From an uncultured Muribaculaceae bacterium (lineage in GTDB: Bacteria; Bacteroidota; Bacteroidia; Bacteroidales; Muribaculaceae), in assembly GCA_910586565.1 (NCBI GenBank), contig CAJUIT010000021.1, forward strand, positions 1-47,602: 47,602 nt of DNA, written 5' to 3'. The notes beneath the pieces were generated by a model that searched no databases, was not told the origin of the DNA, and worked only from the letters and a program-made list of their open reading frames with translations. Both the position numbers and the translations under genes were made by a program. Of the stretch, positions 9,057 to 17,457 are shown one piece after another; the stretch's first letter is position 1; each line of letters begins with the position of its first letter.

Positions 9057-10379
9057 ATGAGCTCATTTTTAATTGAAGGAGGCCGCAAACTCAGCGGCGA
9101 GATTGTGCCCCAGGGCGCAAAAAACGAAGCGCTGCAGGTTATCTGCGCAACACTGCTCACATCGCGACCGGTCACCATCAGCAACGTGCCTGAAATCAGC
9201 GATGTGAAAAACCTCATCAGTCTGCTGCAACAGATGGGGGTTGAGGTGACACGCCATGAAATGGGGCGCTACACGTTCCGCGCTGCCAACATCAATCTCG
9301 ACTATGTGATGAGCGACGACTTTGTGAAGCGTTGCGCGGCTCTGCGCGGCTCGGTGATGGTTGTAGGGCCGTTGTTAGGACGCTTCGGCAAGGCATACTT
9401 CCCCAAACCTGGTGGCGATAAAATCGGGCGCCGCAAAGTCGACACCCACATCCAGGGTTTCATCAACCTCGGTGCTACCTACGAATACGACTCCACAAAA
9501 AAAGCCTATCTCCTCACCGTTCCCGAGGGACGTCTGCACGGCACCTACATGTTGCTCGACGAGGCCTCTGTTACAGGCACGGCCAACATCCTCATGGCTG
9601 CGGCATGCGCCGAAGGGGTCACCACAATCTACAACGCGGCATGCGAGCCCTACGTGCAACAACTTTGCTCACTCATGACCAAGATGGGCTACCGCATCGA
9701 CGGCATAGCCTCCAACATGCTCAAAATCTATGGAGGCACCGCACGCGAGGACAACGACGAAATCAAACACCGCATCCTCCCCGACATGATTGAGGTGGGG
9801 AGCTTCATCGGCATGGCTGCAATCACACGCAGCTCCATAACCATCAAGGATGTGAGCTACGACAACCTCGGCATCATTCCCGAAAGTTTCCGCCGTCTCG
9901 GCATCAAACTTGAACAACGCGGCGACGACATTTTTGTGCCCGCGCAGGAGAGCTATGTAATTGAAACCTCGCTCGACGGCTCGATTATGAACATTGCCGA
10001 CGCCCCCTGGCCGGGACTCACCCCCGACCTCCTCAGCGTGATGCTCGTGGTGGCCACGCAGTGCAAGGGAAGCGTGCTGATTCACCAGAAAATGTTTGAA
10101 AGCCGCCTGTTTTTCGTCGACAGCCTAATCGACATGGGCGCGCAAATTCTGCTTTGCGACCCTCACCGCGCAGTGGTCATAGGCCATGACCATAACTTCA
10201 CGCTGCGTGCCAACAACATGAGTTCGCCCGACATCCGCGCCGGAATCGCCCTGCTGCTTGCAGCCATGTCGGCCAAGGGGGTGAGCACCATCGGCAACAT
10301 CGAGCAGATTGACCGCGGATATGAGGATATCGACGGACGTCTGAACCGATTGGGCGCGTCGATCACACGCCTTGACTGA
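9057..10379 (+). CDS. murA: UDP-N-acetylglucosamine 1-carboxyvinyltransferase (Asp-type MurA)
   Basis: 440 aa enolpyruvyl transferase that adds PEP to UDP-GlcNAc, the first committed step of peptidoglycan synthesis. The substrate-binding KNEALQ is at 22-27, and the active-site loop PKPGGDKIGRRKVDTHIQG at 116-134. In E. coli the loop position corresponding to Asp121 is Cys115, the residue alkylated by fosfomycin. Asp there is known from naturally fosfomycin-resistant enzymes (for example Mycobacterium, Chlamydia and Borrelia), so this enzyme is predicted to be insensitive. It follows murB, but a terminator lies between them, so it is probably transcribed separately. Confidence 0.96.
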   Translation: MSSFLIEGGRKLSGEIVPQGAKNEALQVICATLLTSRPVTISNVPEISDVKNLISLLQQMGVEVTRHEMGRYTFRAANINLDYVMSDDFVKRCAALRGSVMVVGPLLGRFGKAYFPKPGGDKIGRRKVDTHIQGFINLGATYEYDSTKKAYLLTVPEGRLHGTYMLLDEASVTGTANILMAAACAEGVTTIYNAACEPYVQQLCSLMTKMGYRIDGIASNMLKIYGGTAREDNDEIKHRILPDMIEVGSFIGMAAITRSSITIKDVSYDNLGIIPESFRRLGIKLEQRGDDIFVPAQESYVIETSLDGSIMNIADAPWPGLTPDLLSVMLVVATQCKGSVLIHQKMFESRLFFVDSLIDMGAQILLCDPHRAVVIGHDHNFTLRANNMSSPDIRAGIALLLAAMSAKGVSTIGNIEQIDRGYEDIDGRLNRLGASITRLD

Positions 10380-10694
10380 CAATGAGTTCATTGTCAAATG
10401 TGCTCCCGCATCGAAAAAAGTTGTCGAAAATTCCCTCAAACTATCCAAATGGTCGAATTACGGAATTTTTTCGTTAATTTATGAATATCTTTGTGTAAGC
10501 GTACATACACGTTGTGTGAAGCGGGGCAACCGCCCCTTTTCCGCATCTGTTTTTCATCAAATTAACCCATTCGTTTTTCACATTTCCCGGTTTGAGACGA
10601 CAGCCGGCATGAGATAACCGCAGCTACCGGTGACACCACCAATGTTGCGATTTTACAGCCGCACCGCTCTCCCCCGTGGCAACGCATCACAGCC
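10380..10694. other. Intergenic region before nhaD
   Basis: 315 bases without a credible gene. The only open frame (10372-10617) starts inside the murA tail and matches nothing I recognise. It holds a TATCTTTG -7 element at 10486-10493. Confidence 0.5.
10486..10493 (+). promoter_or_regulatory. -7 element, likely nhaD promoter
   Basis: TATCTTTG is an exact match to TAnnTTTG. No clear -33 element is seen at the right spacing. Expected leader about 195 nt to the antiporter start, unusually long for a plain operon. Confidence 0.45.
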
Positions 10695-12032
10695 ATGATT
10701 ACATTCATGATCATTCTGTTCGTGGCCGGCTATCTGATGATAGCCCTCGAACACGTGTTCAACATCAACAAGGCAACTTTCGCCCTGATGATGTGCGGCA
10801 TTCTTTGGGCAGCCTACTCCTTATGCTCCCACGACCCCAATCTTTCGGAAGAGATGATTGTCGCTCTCGGCGACACTTGCGAAATTGTGGTGTTCCTGAT
10901 TGGAGCCATGACTATAGTTGAGCTGATCGACCGCTACGGAGGGTTCAACATCATTGTGAGACACATCCATGCCAAAAACAAGCGCGGACTAATGTGGGTG
11001 CTGGCATTCGTGGCCTTCTTCCTGTCGAGCATCCTCGACAATATGACCACCACCATCATCATGGTCATGATGCTGCGCCGCATGATTTCCGACCAGAAAG
11101 AGCGGTGGATGTTTGCCTGCGTCGTTGTTCTGGCGGCCAACAGCGGCGGAGCATGGTCGCCAATCGGCGACATCACCACCATCATGCTGTGGATGAAAAA
11201 CTACGTGTCATCGTCCGACCTCATTATCAACCTCATCGTCCCCTCGCTGGTGTCGGTTGTAATCCCCACCTTCATAGCCACCCGTTATGTGAAATCGGAG
11301 CCTGTTGAAGAGCTTAACTCGCGGGACCAACGTGTCGGCTACGTGCTTTCACACCATCACCGCCGCCTGTCGGTGCTCATCCTCATCTGCGGCGTGGCCG
11401 GCCTGCTTTTCGTGCCGGTGTTCAAGACCGTCACCCATCTCCCACCCTACATGGGCATTCTCCTATCGTTGGGCGCCCTGTGGCTGCTCACCGAGCTGAT
11501 TGTGCGCCGCTACCGTCTCGATGGTAAAATCGAAGGTCGCATCTCACAGGTTGTGCGCCACATCGACATGTCAACAATCCTGTTCTTCCTCGGCATCCTC
11601 CTTTCGGTGAGCGCCCTGCAACAGGCCGGCATCCTCAACCACCTCGCCCACGCCCTCAACGAATCAATCCACGAGCCTTACACGATAAATGCCATCATAG
11701 GTGTGCTGTCGTCGATTGTAGATAACGTCCCCCTCGTGGCGGCGTGCATGAACATGTATCCCGTGATGACCGACCAGATGATTGCCGCTTCAGCCGACCC
11801 GACCTATGCCGCATTCTTTGTTGAGGACGGTCTGTTCTGGCATCTGCTCACCTTCTGCGCAGGTGTAGGCGGCTCACTGCTCATCATCGGCTCGGCAGCC
11901 GGAGTGGTTGCTATGGGCATCGAAAAAATCCCCTTCCTGTGGTATGCCAAGCGCATCACATGGTTGGCATTCTTAGGCTATCTCGCCGGCATTGGCTGCA
12001 TCTGGGTAGAAACCCTCTTCCTATCCATCTGA
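10695..12032 (+). CDS. nhaD: NhaD-type sodium:proton antiporter
   Basis: 445 aa polytopic inner-membrane protein with about a dozen hydrophobic segments, of the ion transporter (IT) superfamily. Family landmarks are the SILDNMTTTIIMVMMLRRM stretch (about 112-130), the AANSGGAWSPIGDITTIMLW segment (about 147-166), and the mirrored SSIVDNVPLVAACMNMYP and CAGVGGSLLIIGSAAGVVAMG segments in the second half. These DN-x-P/T and GG-x-xxxIGd pairs are conserved in NhaD/ArsB-like carriers. It probably exchanges Na+ for H+. With the upstream NQR pump it could interconvert sodium and proton gradients. ATG at 10695 leaves the first helix intact. Confidence 0.92.
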   Translation: MITFMIILFVAGYLMIALEHVFNINKATFALMMCGILWAAYSLCSHDPNLSEEMIVALGDTCEIVVFLIGAMTIVELIDRYGGFNIIVRHIHAKNKRGLMWVLAFVAFFLSSILDNMTTTIIMVMMLRRMISDQKERWMFACVVVLAANSGGAWSPIGDITTIMLWMKNYVSSSDLIINLIVPSLVSVVIPTFIATRYVKSEPVEELNSRDQRVGYVLSHHHRRLSVLILICGVAGLLFVPVFKTVTHLPPYMGILLSLGALWLLTELIVRRYRLDGKIEGRISQVVRHIDMSTILFFLGILLSVSALQQAGILNHLAHALNESIHEPYTINAIIGVLSSIVDNVPLVAACMNMYPVMTDQMIAASADPTYAAFFVEDGLFWHLLTFCAGVGGSLLIIGSAAGVVAMGIEKIPFLWYAKRITWLAFLGYLAGIGCIWVETLFLSI

Positions 12033-12102
12033 CCTTAAGCAAAACACCCTGCGTTCAAATTCTCAGGTTTCACCACGCCCATTCTTAATTCTCGTTAATA
12101 TC

Positions 12103-12143
12103 ACGCCTCCGGCTGCATCCATCCTGCACCCGGAGGCGTTTTA
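12103..12143 (+). terminator. Intrinsic terminator after nhaD
   Basis: ACGCCTCCGG (12103-12112) pairs with CCGGAGGCGT (12130-12139) around a 17-nt loop, followed by TTTTA. Located 70 nt past the nhaD stop. Confidence 0.7.
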
Positions 12144-12156
12144 TCTGCAAGAAGGC

Positions 12157-12320
12157 AGAAGCAAGAAGCAAGAAGCAAGAAGTCAGAAGTCAGAAATCAG
12201 AAATCTGAAGGTTGACGTTAGACATAATCCAACAGCTTTTTTCTGTATCTGAGTTCTCTCTACTCCTATCTTCTCTTCCAAACATCTCACTTCTCACTTC
12301 TGATTTCTGACTTCTCACTT
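12157..12320. repeat. Inverted pair of 7-bp tandem-repeat arrays
   Basis: From 12157 to 12205 there are seven back-to-back heptamers: AGAAGCA three times, AGAAGTC twice, AGAAATC twice. From 12291 to 12318 four heptamers of the opposite strand follow: TTCTCAC, TTCTGAT, TTCTGAC, TTCTCAC. The arrays are in inverted orientation with about 85 bp between them, so the RNA or single strand could fold into a long hairpin. The second array ends 15 bp before the DUF6582 start codon. Confidence 0.85.
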
Positions 12321-12335
12321 AATCAAACTACAACT

Positions 12336-12572
12336 ATGACAGACCGATTGACATACGAAGAAAAAAAGGAATTGCCCGACAGCGTGTTCGGACTTCCCGA
12401 GCGTCGGGAATACCCCATGCCCGATGCGGCTCACGTTCGTGCAGCCGAAGCCTACTTCCGTTATTGCCCCGAGGAGCTCAGGCCACGCCTGGCCAAGGCT
12501 ATTTTGTCAAAAGCCAAAGAATTTGGCGTTGACATCGAAAGCCCCACAATTCTCAGCTACGCAAAAGAATAA
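12336..12572 (+). CDS. Small DUF6582-like protein
   Basis: 78 aa, charged, with no signal peptide or membrane helix. The LPDSVFGLPERREYPMPDAAHVRAA pattern (residues 14-38), then a helical segment ending in AKEFGVDI, resembles the small DUF6582 proteins found in phages and bacterial chromosomes. The consensus there is L-P-D-S-x-F, P-x-R-x-x-P-x-x-D-x-x-H-V-R, then A-K-x-x-G-I. Function unknown; the fold seems to be a short nucleic-acid- or protein-binding helical unit. It is a single gene between a repeat array and a GC-rich hairpin. The family assignment is from memory of the motif. Confidence 0.75.
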   Translation: MTDRLTYEEKKELPDSVFGLPERREYPMPDAAHVRAAEAYFRYCPEELRPRLAKAILSKAKEFGVDIESPTILSYAKE

Positions 12573-12624
12573 ACCGGGTTACCACGGCAAGGAATCGGCA
12601 GGTTGAGAGGGGTTTTAGATGAGA

Positions 12625-12653
12625 GCATCAGGGCGTCACAAGCGCCCCGATGC
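12625..12653 (+). terminator. GC-rich hairpin after the DUF6582 gene
   Basis: GCATC-A-GGGCG (12625-12635) pairs with CGCCC-C-GATGC (12643-12653), with a single A-C mismatch and a 7-nt loop. No T tract follows, so termination is uncertain. Confidence 0.45.
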
Positions 12654-12706
12654 CCCTGCGCCATCTCTTAATTTAACCTAAAATGAGGCAATCTTAACCA
12701 AATTAA

Positions 12707-12738
12707 TTTTAAGGTTTGTGGGCTAATACTTAACTTTG
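12707..12738 (+). promoter_or_regulatory. Promoter of the acyltransferase gene
   Basis: TTTT (12707-12710, one mismatch to TTTG), 20 bp spacer, then exact TAACTTTG (12731-12738). Start near 12745 gives a leader of about 130 nt before 12874. Confidence 0.55.
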
Positions 12739-12873
12739 TCTCCAAATTTCCCATTCCATTAATGTGTGGAAGTGGCCGAGCGGAGTTTTGTTTTTCATCT
12801 CCGCCCCCGTTTCTCCGCGCTTTGCTTAGTTGTCGCGCTCTCCCCGGCATAGACTGGCAACCCACAAGCCAAG

Positions 12874-14052
12874 ATGACAGAAATGAAGGACGAATTTAAA
12901 GATATAGCCCCCTACGACGACAACGTTTTCAAGGAAACAATGGCCCGTTTGGTCAAAGAACCGGGATTTGAAAACGCCATAAGATATGTGATGCCCGATT
13001 CCGACTTCAACGAAGTTGTGAAGCAGTTGCTCTCAATCGACAACAAAGCCGATTTCCAGAACAAAGTGATGTATGGCATCCTGTTGCTTCTGGAATCAAA
13101 AACGACTGCCGGAGTAACCGATTCGGGGCTCGAAAATTTCGATACCTCCCGCAACGTTCTTTTCATCACCAACCACCGCGACATCGTTCTCGATGCCTCG
13201 TTCCTCGGGTTGGCAATGATTCGCAAGGGACTACCCGCTCAGGAAGTGGCTCTCGGCGACAATCTCCTCATCTTCGATTGGATTGAAGATTTGGTGCGCC
13301 TCAACAAGGGGATAATCGTGAAGCGCAACCTGCGCCTCACCAAAGCCCTTGAAGCTGCCAAACAGCTGTCGGGCTATATCCACTACTGCATCGCCGAAAA
13401 GCATGAATCGGTGTGGATTGCTCAACGCGAGGGGCGTGCGAAAGATTCCAACGACCTCACACAGGAGAGCGTCATCAAAATGCTTGCTCTCACAGGGGAG
13501 GCCAAAGGATTTGTTGAGCGACTGATGGAGCTGAACATCACCCCCACCGCCATCTCCTACGAATACGACCCCAACGACTATCTGAAAGCCCGCGAGTTCC
13601 TTGCCCGCCGCCGCGACCCCGAATTCAAAAAATCGCAGCACGACGACCTCCTGAGCATGGAAACAGGTATTTTGCAGTTCAAGGGCCGTGTGCACTTCAA
13701 CATCGGCCGTTGCATCAACGACGAACTGAGTCAAATGACCGGCATTACCGACAAGGTGGAGGCCGTTAAAAAAGTGTGCGCCCTCATCGACCGCGAAATC
13801 CATTCGGGCTACCGCATCTACCCCATCAACTACATTGCATTCGACCGCCTGAACAACACCTCGCGGTTTGCCGACGAATACAACTCGTCCGACATTGAAA
13901 AATTCGACACCTATCTCTCCGGCCAGCTGGCTAAAGTCGACCTTCCCGACATCACTCCTGATGAAATGAGCTTCATGCGCGACAAAATCATGGAGATGTA
14001 TGCCAATCCGTTGCGCAACAAGCTTGTGGCCGAAGGGGCTGAAACCCTCTGA
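12874..14052 (+). CDS. PlsB/PlsC-like glycerophospholipid acyltransferase
   Basis: 392 aa. Contains a PlsC-type acyltransferase core: NHRDIVLDASFLG (residues 100-112) corresponds to the catalytic NHxxxxD block, and WIAQREGRAKD (about 183-193) to the glycerophosphate-binding E-G-x-R block. The block is read here with five rather than four residues between His101 and Asp107; Asp103 is another candidate acid. Known members acylate glycerol-3-phosphate or lysophosphatidate at the inner membrane. No strong membrane helix is seen. Bacteroidetes annotations call this family 1-acyl-sn-glycerol-3-phosphate acyltransferase. The next gene starts 5 bp after its stop, so the two are coupled. Confidence 0.85.
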   Translation: MTEMKDEFKDIAPYDDNVFKETMARLVKEPGFENAIRYVMPDSDFNEVVKQLLSIDNKADFQNKVMYGILLLLESKTTAGVTDSGLENFDTSRNVLFITNHRDIVLDASFLGLAMIRKGLPAQEVALGDNLLIFDWIEDLVRLNKGIIVKRNLRLTKALEAAKQLSGYIHYCIAEKHESVWIAQREGRAKDSNDLTQESVIKMLALTGEAKGFVERLMELNITPTAISYEYDPNDYLKAREFLARRRDPEFKKSQHDDLLSMETGILQFKGRVHFNIGRCINDELSQMTGITDKVEAVKKVCALIDREIHSGYRIYPINYIAFDRLNNTSRFADEYNSSDIEKFDTYLSGQLAKVDLPDITPDEMSFMRDKIMEMYANPLRNKLVAEGAETL

Positions 14053-14057
14053 ACCGC

Positions 14058-15248
14058 ATGAGAGCACCCTTTGTAATCCTGCTTATTCTGCTGCTTGTCA
14101 ACCTTGCCGTTGACATCTACATCTACGTTCAGTCGCGGCATCGCTGCCACCGACGCGTGTGGAGTAAATTGCAGGGGGTGACGGCGATGCTGCTGGCGGT
14201 GCTCATGATTGTTGAGATGTGCATGCCGGCCCGCGAGGGTGGCGACAGCCAGTTGCTCGGCAAAATGTGGATTCTGTTCGGCTATCTTTCAGTCTACATT
14301 CCCAAGTATATCGCGGTTATTTTCGACCTCATTGCGTCACTTCCGCTGCTTTGGAAACGCAAACGCTTCAAACCGCTCACCAAAACGGGAATTGCCCTGT
14401 CGATAGTTCTATTCGGCGGATTGTGGTGGGGAGCGCTCATCAACCGTTTCCGCATTCAGGTAACCAATATTGAAGTGCCCGTTGCCAACCTCCCCGAATC
14501 GTTCTCCAATCTGCGCATAGTGCAGTTCTCCGACCTCCACACAGGCACATTCAACACCGACACAACCTACGTCAGCAAACTCGTTGACCGCCTCAACTCG
14601 CTGAATCCCGACTTGATTGTGTTCACCGGCGACATTGTGAACCGCCGGTCGAACGAGGTGCTGCCGTTCGTGAAGCCTCTCAGCCGGTTGCATGCTCCGT
14701 TAGGGGTGTATGCCATTCTCGGCAACCACGATTACGGCGACTACAGCGAATGGCCTTCCGAAATGGCCAAACGTGCCAACATGGAGATGCTGTTCGACGC
14801 CTATCGCCACACAGGCATGCAACTGCTCCTCAACGAAACTGTGCAATTGCGCCGCGGCAACGACTCAATCGCACTGATTGGCGTGGAAAATATCGGCGAC
14901 CCGCCCTTCAAAACCTACGGCTCGCTGCGCACGGCCTACCCCACTGTCAACGACGGAACCACAAAAATTCTGCTCACCCACAACCCGCAGCATTGGGTCG
15001 ATTCCATCGCCGGCGACCCCCAGGCCAACATCGCCCTCACCCTATCGGGGCACACCCATGCAATGCAGATTGAAATTGCCGGACTGTCGCCCGCGGCATT
15101 CCGCTATGAGACATGGGGCGGACTCTACACCTCCCCCGACAACAACCGACGGCTCTACGTCAACATAGGCAGCGGAACCGTGGGTATCCCCATGCGTCTC
15201 GGCGCCACTCCCGAAATCACTGTTCTCACTCTCAAGCGGGCCGACTGA
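14058..15248 (+). CDS. Membrane metallophosphoesterase (YkuE/YaeI-like)
   Basis: 396 aa. Three to four N-terminal hydrophobic helices (about 3-23, 39-56, 72-96, 108-128) precede a calcineurin-like phosphoesterase domain. The metal-binding motifs run in order: FSDLHTG (about 155-161), TGDIVN (about 190-195), LGNHDYGDY (about 220-228), LTHNPQ (about 299-304) and LSGHTHAMQ (about 326-334). All the His/Asp/Asn ligands are present. Relatives such as YkuE and LpxH-like YaeI act on phosphate esters or lipid-linked substrates at the membrane. Following a lipid acyltransferase by 5 bp, a role in lipid or envelope metabolism is a reasonable inference, but the substrate is unknown. Confidence 0.88.
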   Translation: MRAPFVILLILLLVNLAVDIYIYVQSRHRCHRRVWSKLQGVTAMLLAVLMIVEMCMPAREGGDSQLLGKMWILFGYLSVYIPKYIAVIFDLIASLPLLWKRKRFKPLTKTGIALSIVLFGGLWWGALINRFRIQVTNIEVPVANLPESFSNLRIVQFSDLHTGTFNTDTTYVSKLVDRLNSLNPDLIVFTGDIVNRRSNEVLPFVKPLSRLHAPLGVYAILGNHDYGDYSEWPSEMAKRANMEMLFDAYRHTGMQLLLNETVQLRRGNDSIALIGVENIGDPPFKTYGSLRTAYPTVNDGTTKILLTHNPQHWVDSIAGDPQANIALTLSGHTHAMQIEIAGLSPAAFRYETWGGLYTSPDNNRRLYVNIGSGTVGIPMRLGATPEITVLTLKRAD

Positions 15249-15295
15249 GCCGATTCATCCACGCTCACGGCCACGTTTGTAAACTCCCCTATGCC

Positions 15296-17437
15296 ATGAC
15301 ACAGCAAGCTATCGCCGACATCATCGCGGCCGAAACCGGACTGAAAACCGTTCACGTGGAAGCTGCACTCAACCTTTTGGCCGAAGGCGCCACCATCCCT
15401 TTCGTAAGCCGCTATCGCAAAGAGGCCACAGGGGGGATGAACGAGGTTGAAATTTTCAACATCAGCAGCCGCGCCGGTGAGCTTGAGGAGCTCATGAAAC
15501 GCAAAACCTACATTCTCAACACCATTGAATCGCAGGGTAACCTGACCGACGAGCTGCGCAGCCGCATTGAAGCCTGCAACGACATCAATGTGCTTGAGGA
15601 TATCTACCTCCCGTTCAAGCCCAAACGCCGCACCCGTGCTCAGGTTGCACGCGAGAACGGCCTTGAACCGCTGGCAAAAATCATCATGGCCCAGAACTGC
15701 GCCGACATTGAAAAAGCTGCGGCAAGGTTCGTGACCGATGCGGTGGCCGACACTGGCGCCGCCATCAAGGGGGCATCCGACATCATAGCCGAATGGGTGA
15801 ACGAGCATGAGCAGACCCGCGCCCGTGTGCGCGACCAATTCGCCCGCTTCGCCACCATAACCTCAAAGGTAGTGAAAAGCAAAGCCGAGGAGGGTGAGAA
15901 CTACGCCAACTACTTCGATTTTTCGCGCCCGCTGGCCCGTTGCGGCTCACATGCCTATCTGGCAATGCGCCGTGGCGAAGCCGAGGGTTTTCTGCGTGTG
16001 AGCATTGATGTTGACGAAGAGAAAACCATCTCCCGCCTTGTGCCCCTGTTTGTGAAACGCTCCGCAACCACGGCAAGCCGCGAACTGATAACAGCCGCAG
16101 TCACCGATGCTTACCGACGCCTCACAAGGCCGGCAATCGAAAACGAGATTGCCGCCGATGCAAAAGTAAAAGCCGATGCAACGGCAATCGACACGTTCAC
16201 CGGCAATCTTCGCCAACTGCTGTTGGGGGCACCGTTAGGCTCGAAACGCATAATGGGCATCGACCCGGGATTCCGCACCGGCTGCAAGGTGGTGTGCCTC
16301 GATGCAAACGGCAACCTGCTCCACCACGACATAATCTACCCCACCGCACCCCACAACGATTTCAGCGGCTCGGCAAAAAAAGTGAGTCGCCTGCTCTCGC
16401 TCCATCGCATTGAGGCAATTGCTCTCGGCAACGGCACCGCAAGCCGTGAAACGGAGAAATTTTTGCGTGGCATGGGATTGCCGGCCGGCGTGGAGCTGTT
16501 TGTGGTCAGCGAGAACGGAGCATCGGTCTACTCAGCCTCGAAAGTGGCACGCGATGAGTTTCCCGACCACGATGTGACCGTGCGCGGAGCCGTCTCCATC
16601 GCCCGCCGACTCATGGACCCCCTGGCCGAACTTGTGAAAATCGACCCCAAAGCCATCGGCGTGGGGCAATATCAGCACGATGTTGACCAAACAAAGCTCA
16701 AAGCCGCTCTCGATATGACGGTAGCCTCGTGTGTCAACTCGGTTGGCATCGACGTGAACACCGCATCGCCGCAACTGCTGGCCTACGTTTCAGGCATAGG
16801 CGAGACTTTGGCCGGAAACATCGTGGCCTACCGTGCCGCCAACGGCGATTTCCCCTCACGCGAGGCGCTGAAACGTGTTCCCCGCATGGGCCCCAAAGCA
16901 TTTGAACAGGCTGCAGGCTTTCTGCGCGTGCCGACCGGTGAGAATATCCTCGACAACACAGCCGTTCACCCAGAACGCTATCAACTTGTTGCCCGCATGG
17001 CCAAGGATGCGGGGATGACTCTCGACACATTCATCCACTCCCCCGAAACCTTCCGCAACATCGACCTCAACCGCTATGTTGACAGTAACACGGGCACGGA
17101 AACGCTCAACGACATCATCGCCGAGCTTGAAAAGCCGGGACGCGACCCGCGCCAACAGGCTGTGGCATTCGAGTTCGACGACTCGCTTCACGACATAATC
17201 GACCTTCGCAGCGGCATGGAGCTGCCCGGCATCGTCAATAACATCACCGATTTCGGTGTGTTCGTTGATTTGGGCGTTCACAAAAGCGGATTGATTCACA
17301 TTTCCCAACTCTCGGCCAAGCGTGTGGCTCACCCGTCGGAGGTTGTCAAGCTTCATCAGCATGTGAGGGTTAAGGTGCTCGATGTGGATGTGAAACGCGG
17401 ACGCATATCCCTCACCCTGCAAGGCGTTGAACAATAG
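15296..17437 (+). CDS. tex: Tex family RNA-binding transcription accessory protein
   Basis: 713 aa from ATG 15296. A longer in-frame opening exists from 15113, but it overlaps the previous gene; family members start near this MTQQAIADIIAAE sequence. Domains in order: Tex N-terminal helical region with the IPFVSRYRKEATGGM signature (about 32-46), YqgF/RNase H-like domain with GIDPGFRTGCKVV (about 321-333), helix-hairpin-helix region with YVSGIGETLAGNIVAYR (about 494-510), and a C-terminal S1 RNA-binding domain from about 640. Tex is a bacterial relative of Spt6, binding nucleic acid and affecting transcription and RNA turnover. The 47-bp gap from the phosphoesterase gene shows no promoter. Confidence 0.95.
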   Translation: MTQQAIADIIAAETGLKTVHVEAALNLLAEGATIPFVSRYRKEATGGMNEVEIFNISSRAGELEELMKRKTYILNTIESQGNLTDELRSRIEACNDINVLEDIYLPFKPKRRTRAQVARENGLEPLAKIIMAQNCADIEKAAARFVTDAVADTGAAIKGASDIIAEWVNEHEQTRARVRDQFARFATITSKVVKSKAEEGENYANYFDFSRPLARCGSHAYLAMRRGEAEGFLRVSIDVDEEKTISRLVPLFVKRSATTASRELITAAVTDAYRRLTRPAIENEIAADAKVKADATAIDTFTGNLRQLLLGAPLGSKRIMGIDPGFRTGCKVVCLDANGNLLHHDIIYPTAPHNDFSGSAKKVSRLLSLHRIEAIALGNGTASRETEKFLRGMGLPAGVELFVVSENGASVYSASKVARDEFPDHDVTVRGAVSIARRLMDPLAELVKIDPKAIGVGQYQHDVDQTKLKAALDMTVASCVNSVGIDVNTASPQLLAYVSGIGETLAGNIVAYRAANGDFPSREALKRVPRMGPKAFEQAAGFLRVPTGENILDNTAVHPERYQLVARMAKDAGMTLDTFIHSPETFRNIDLNRYVDSNTGTETLNDIIAELEKPGRDPRQQAVAFEFDDSLHDIIDLRSGMELPGIVNNITDFGVFVDLGVHKSGLIHISQLSAKRVAHPSEVVKLHQHVRVKVLDVDVKRGRISLTLQGVEQ

Positions 17438-17457
17438 CGGAAGTTAATTCTGTTGCG

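Noticed and set aside
10372..10617. 81-codon open frame after murA
   Set aside because: Starts inside the murA 3' end, crosses a promoter element, and has no recognisable protein features.
12766..12800. tRNA-like stretch GGAAGTGGCCGAGCGG in the leader of the acyltransferase gene
   Set aside because: Resembles the start of a Leu/Ser tRNA D arm, but no acceptor pairing, anticodon arm or T arm follows.
13231..14067. 278-codon minus-strand open frame opposite the acyltransferase
   Set aside because: Shadow of the real gene; composition is reversed-frame-like and rich in His/Val/Gly without motifs.
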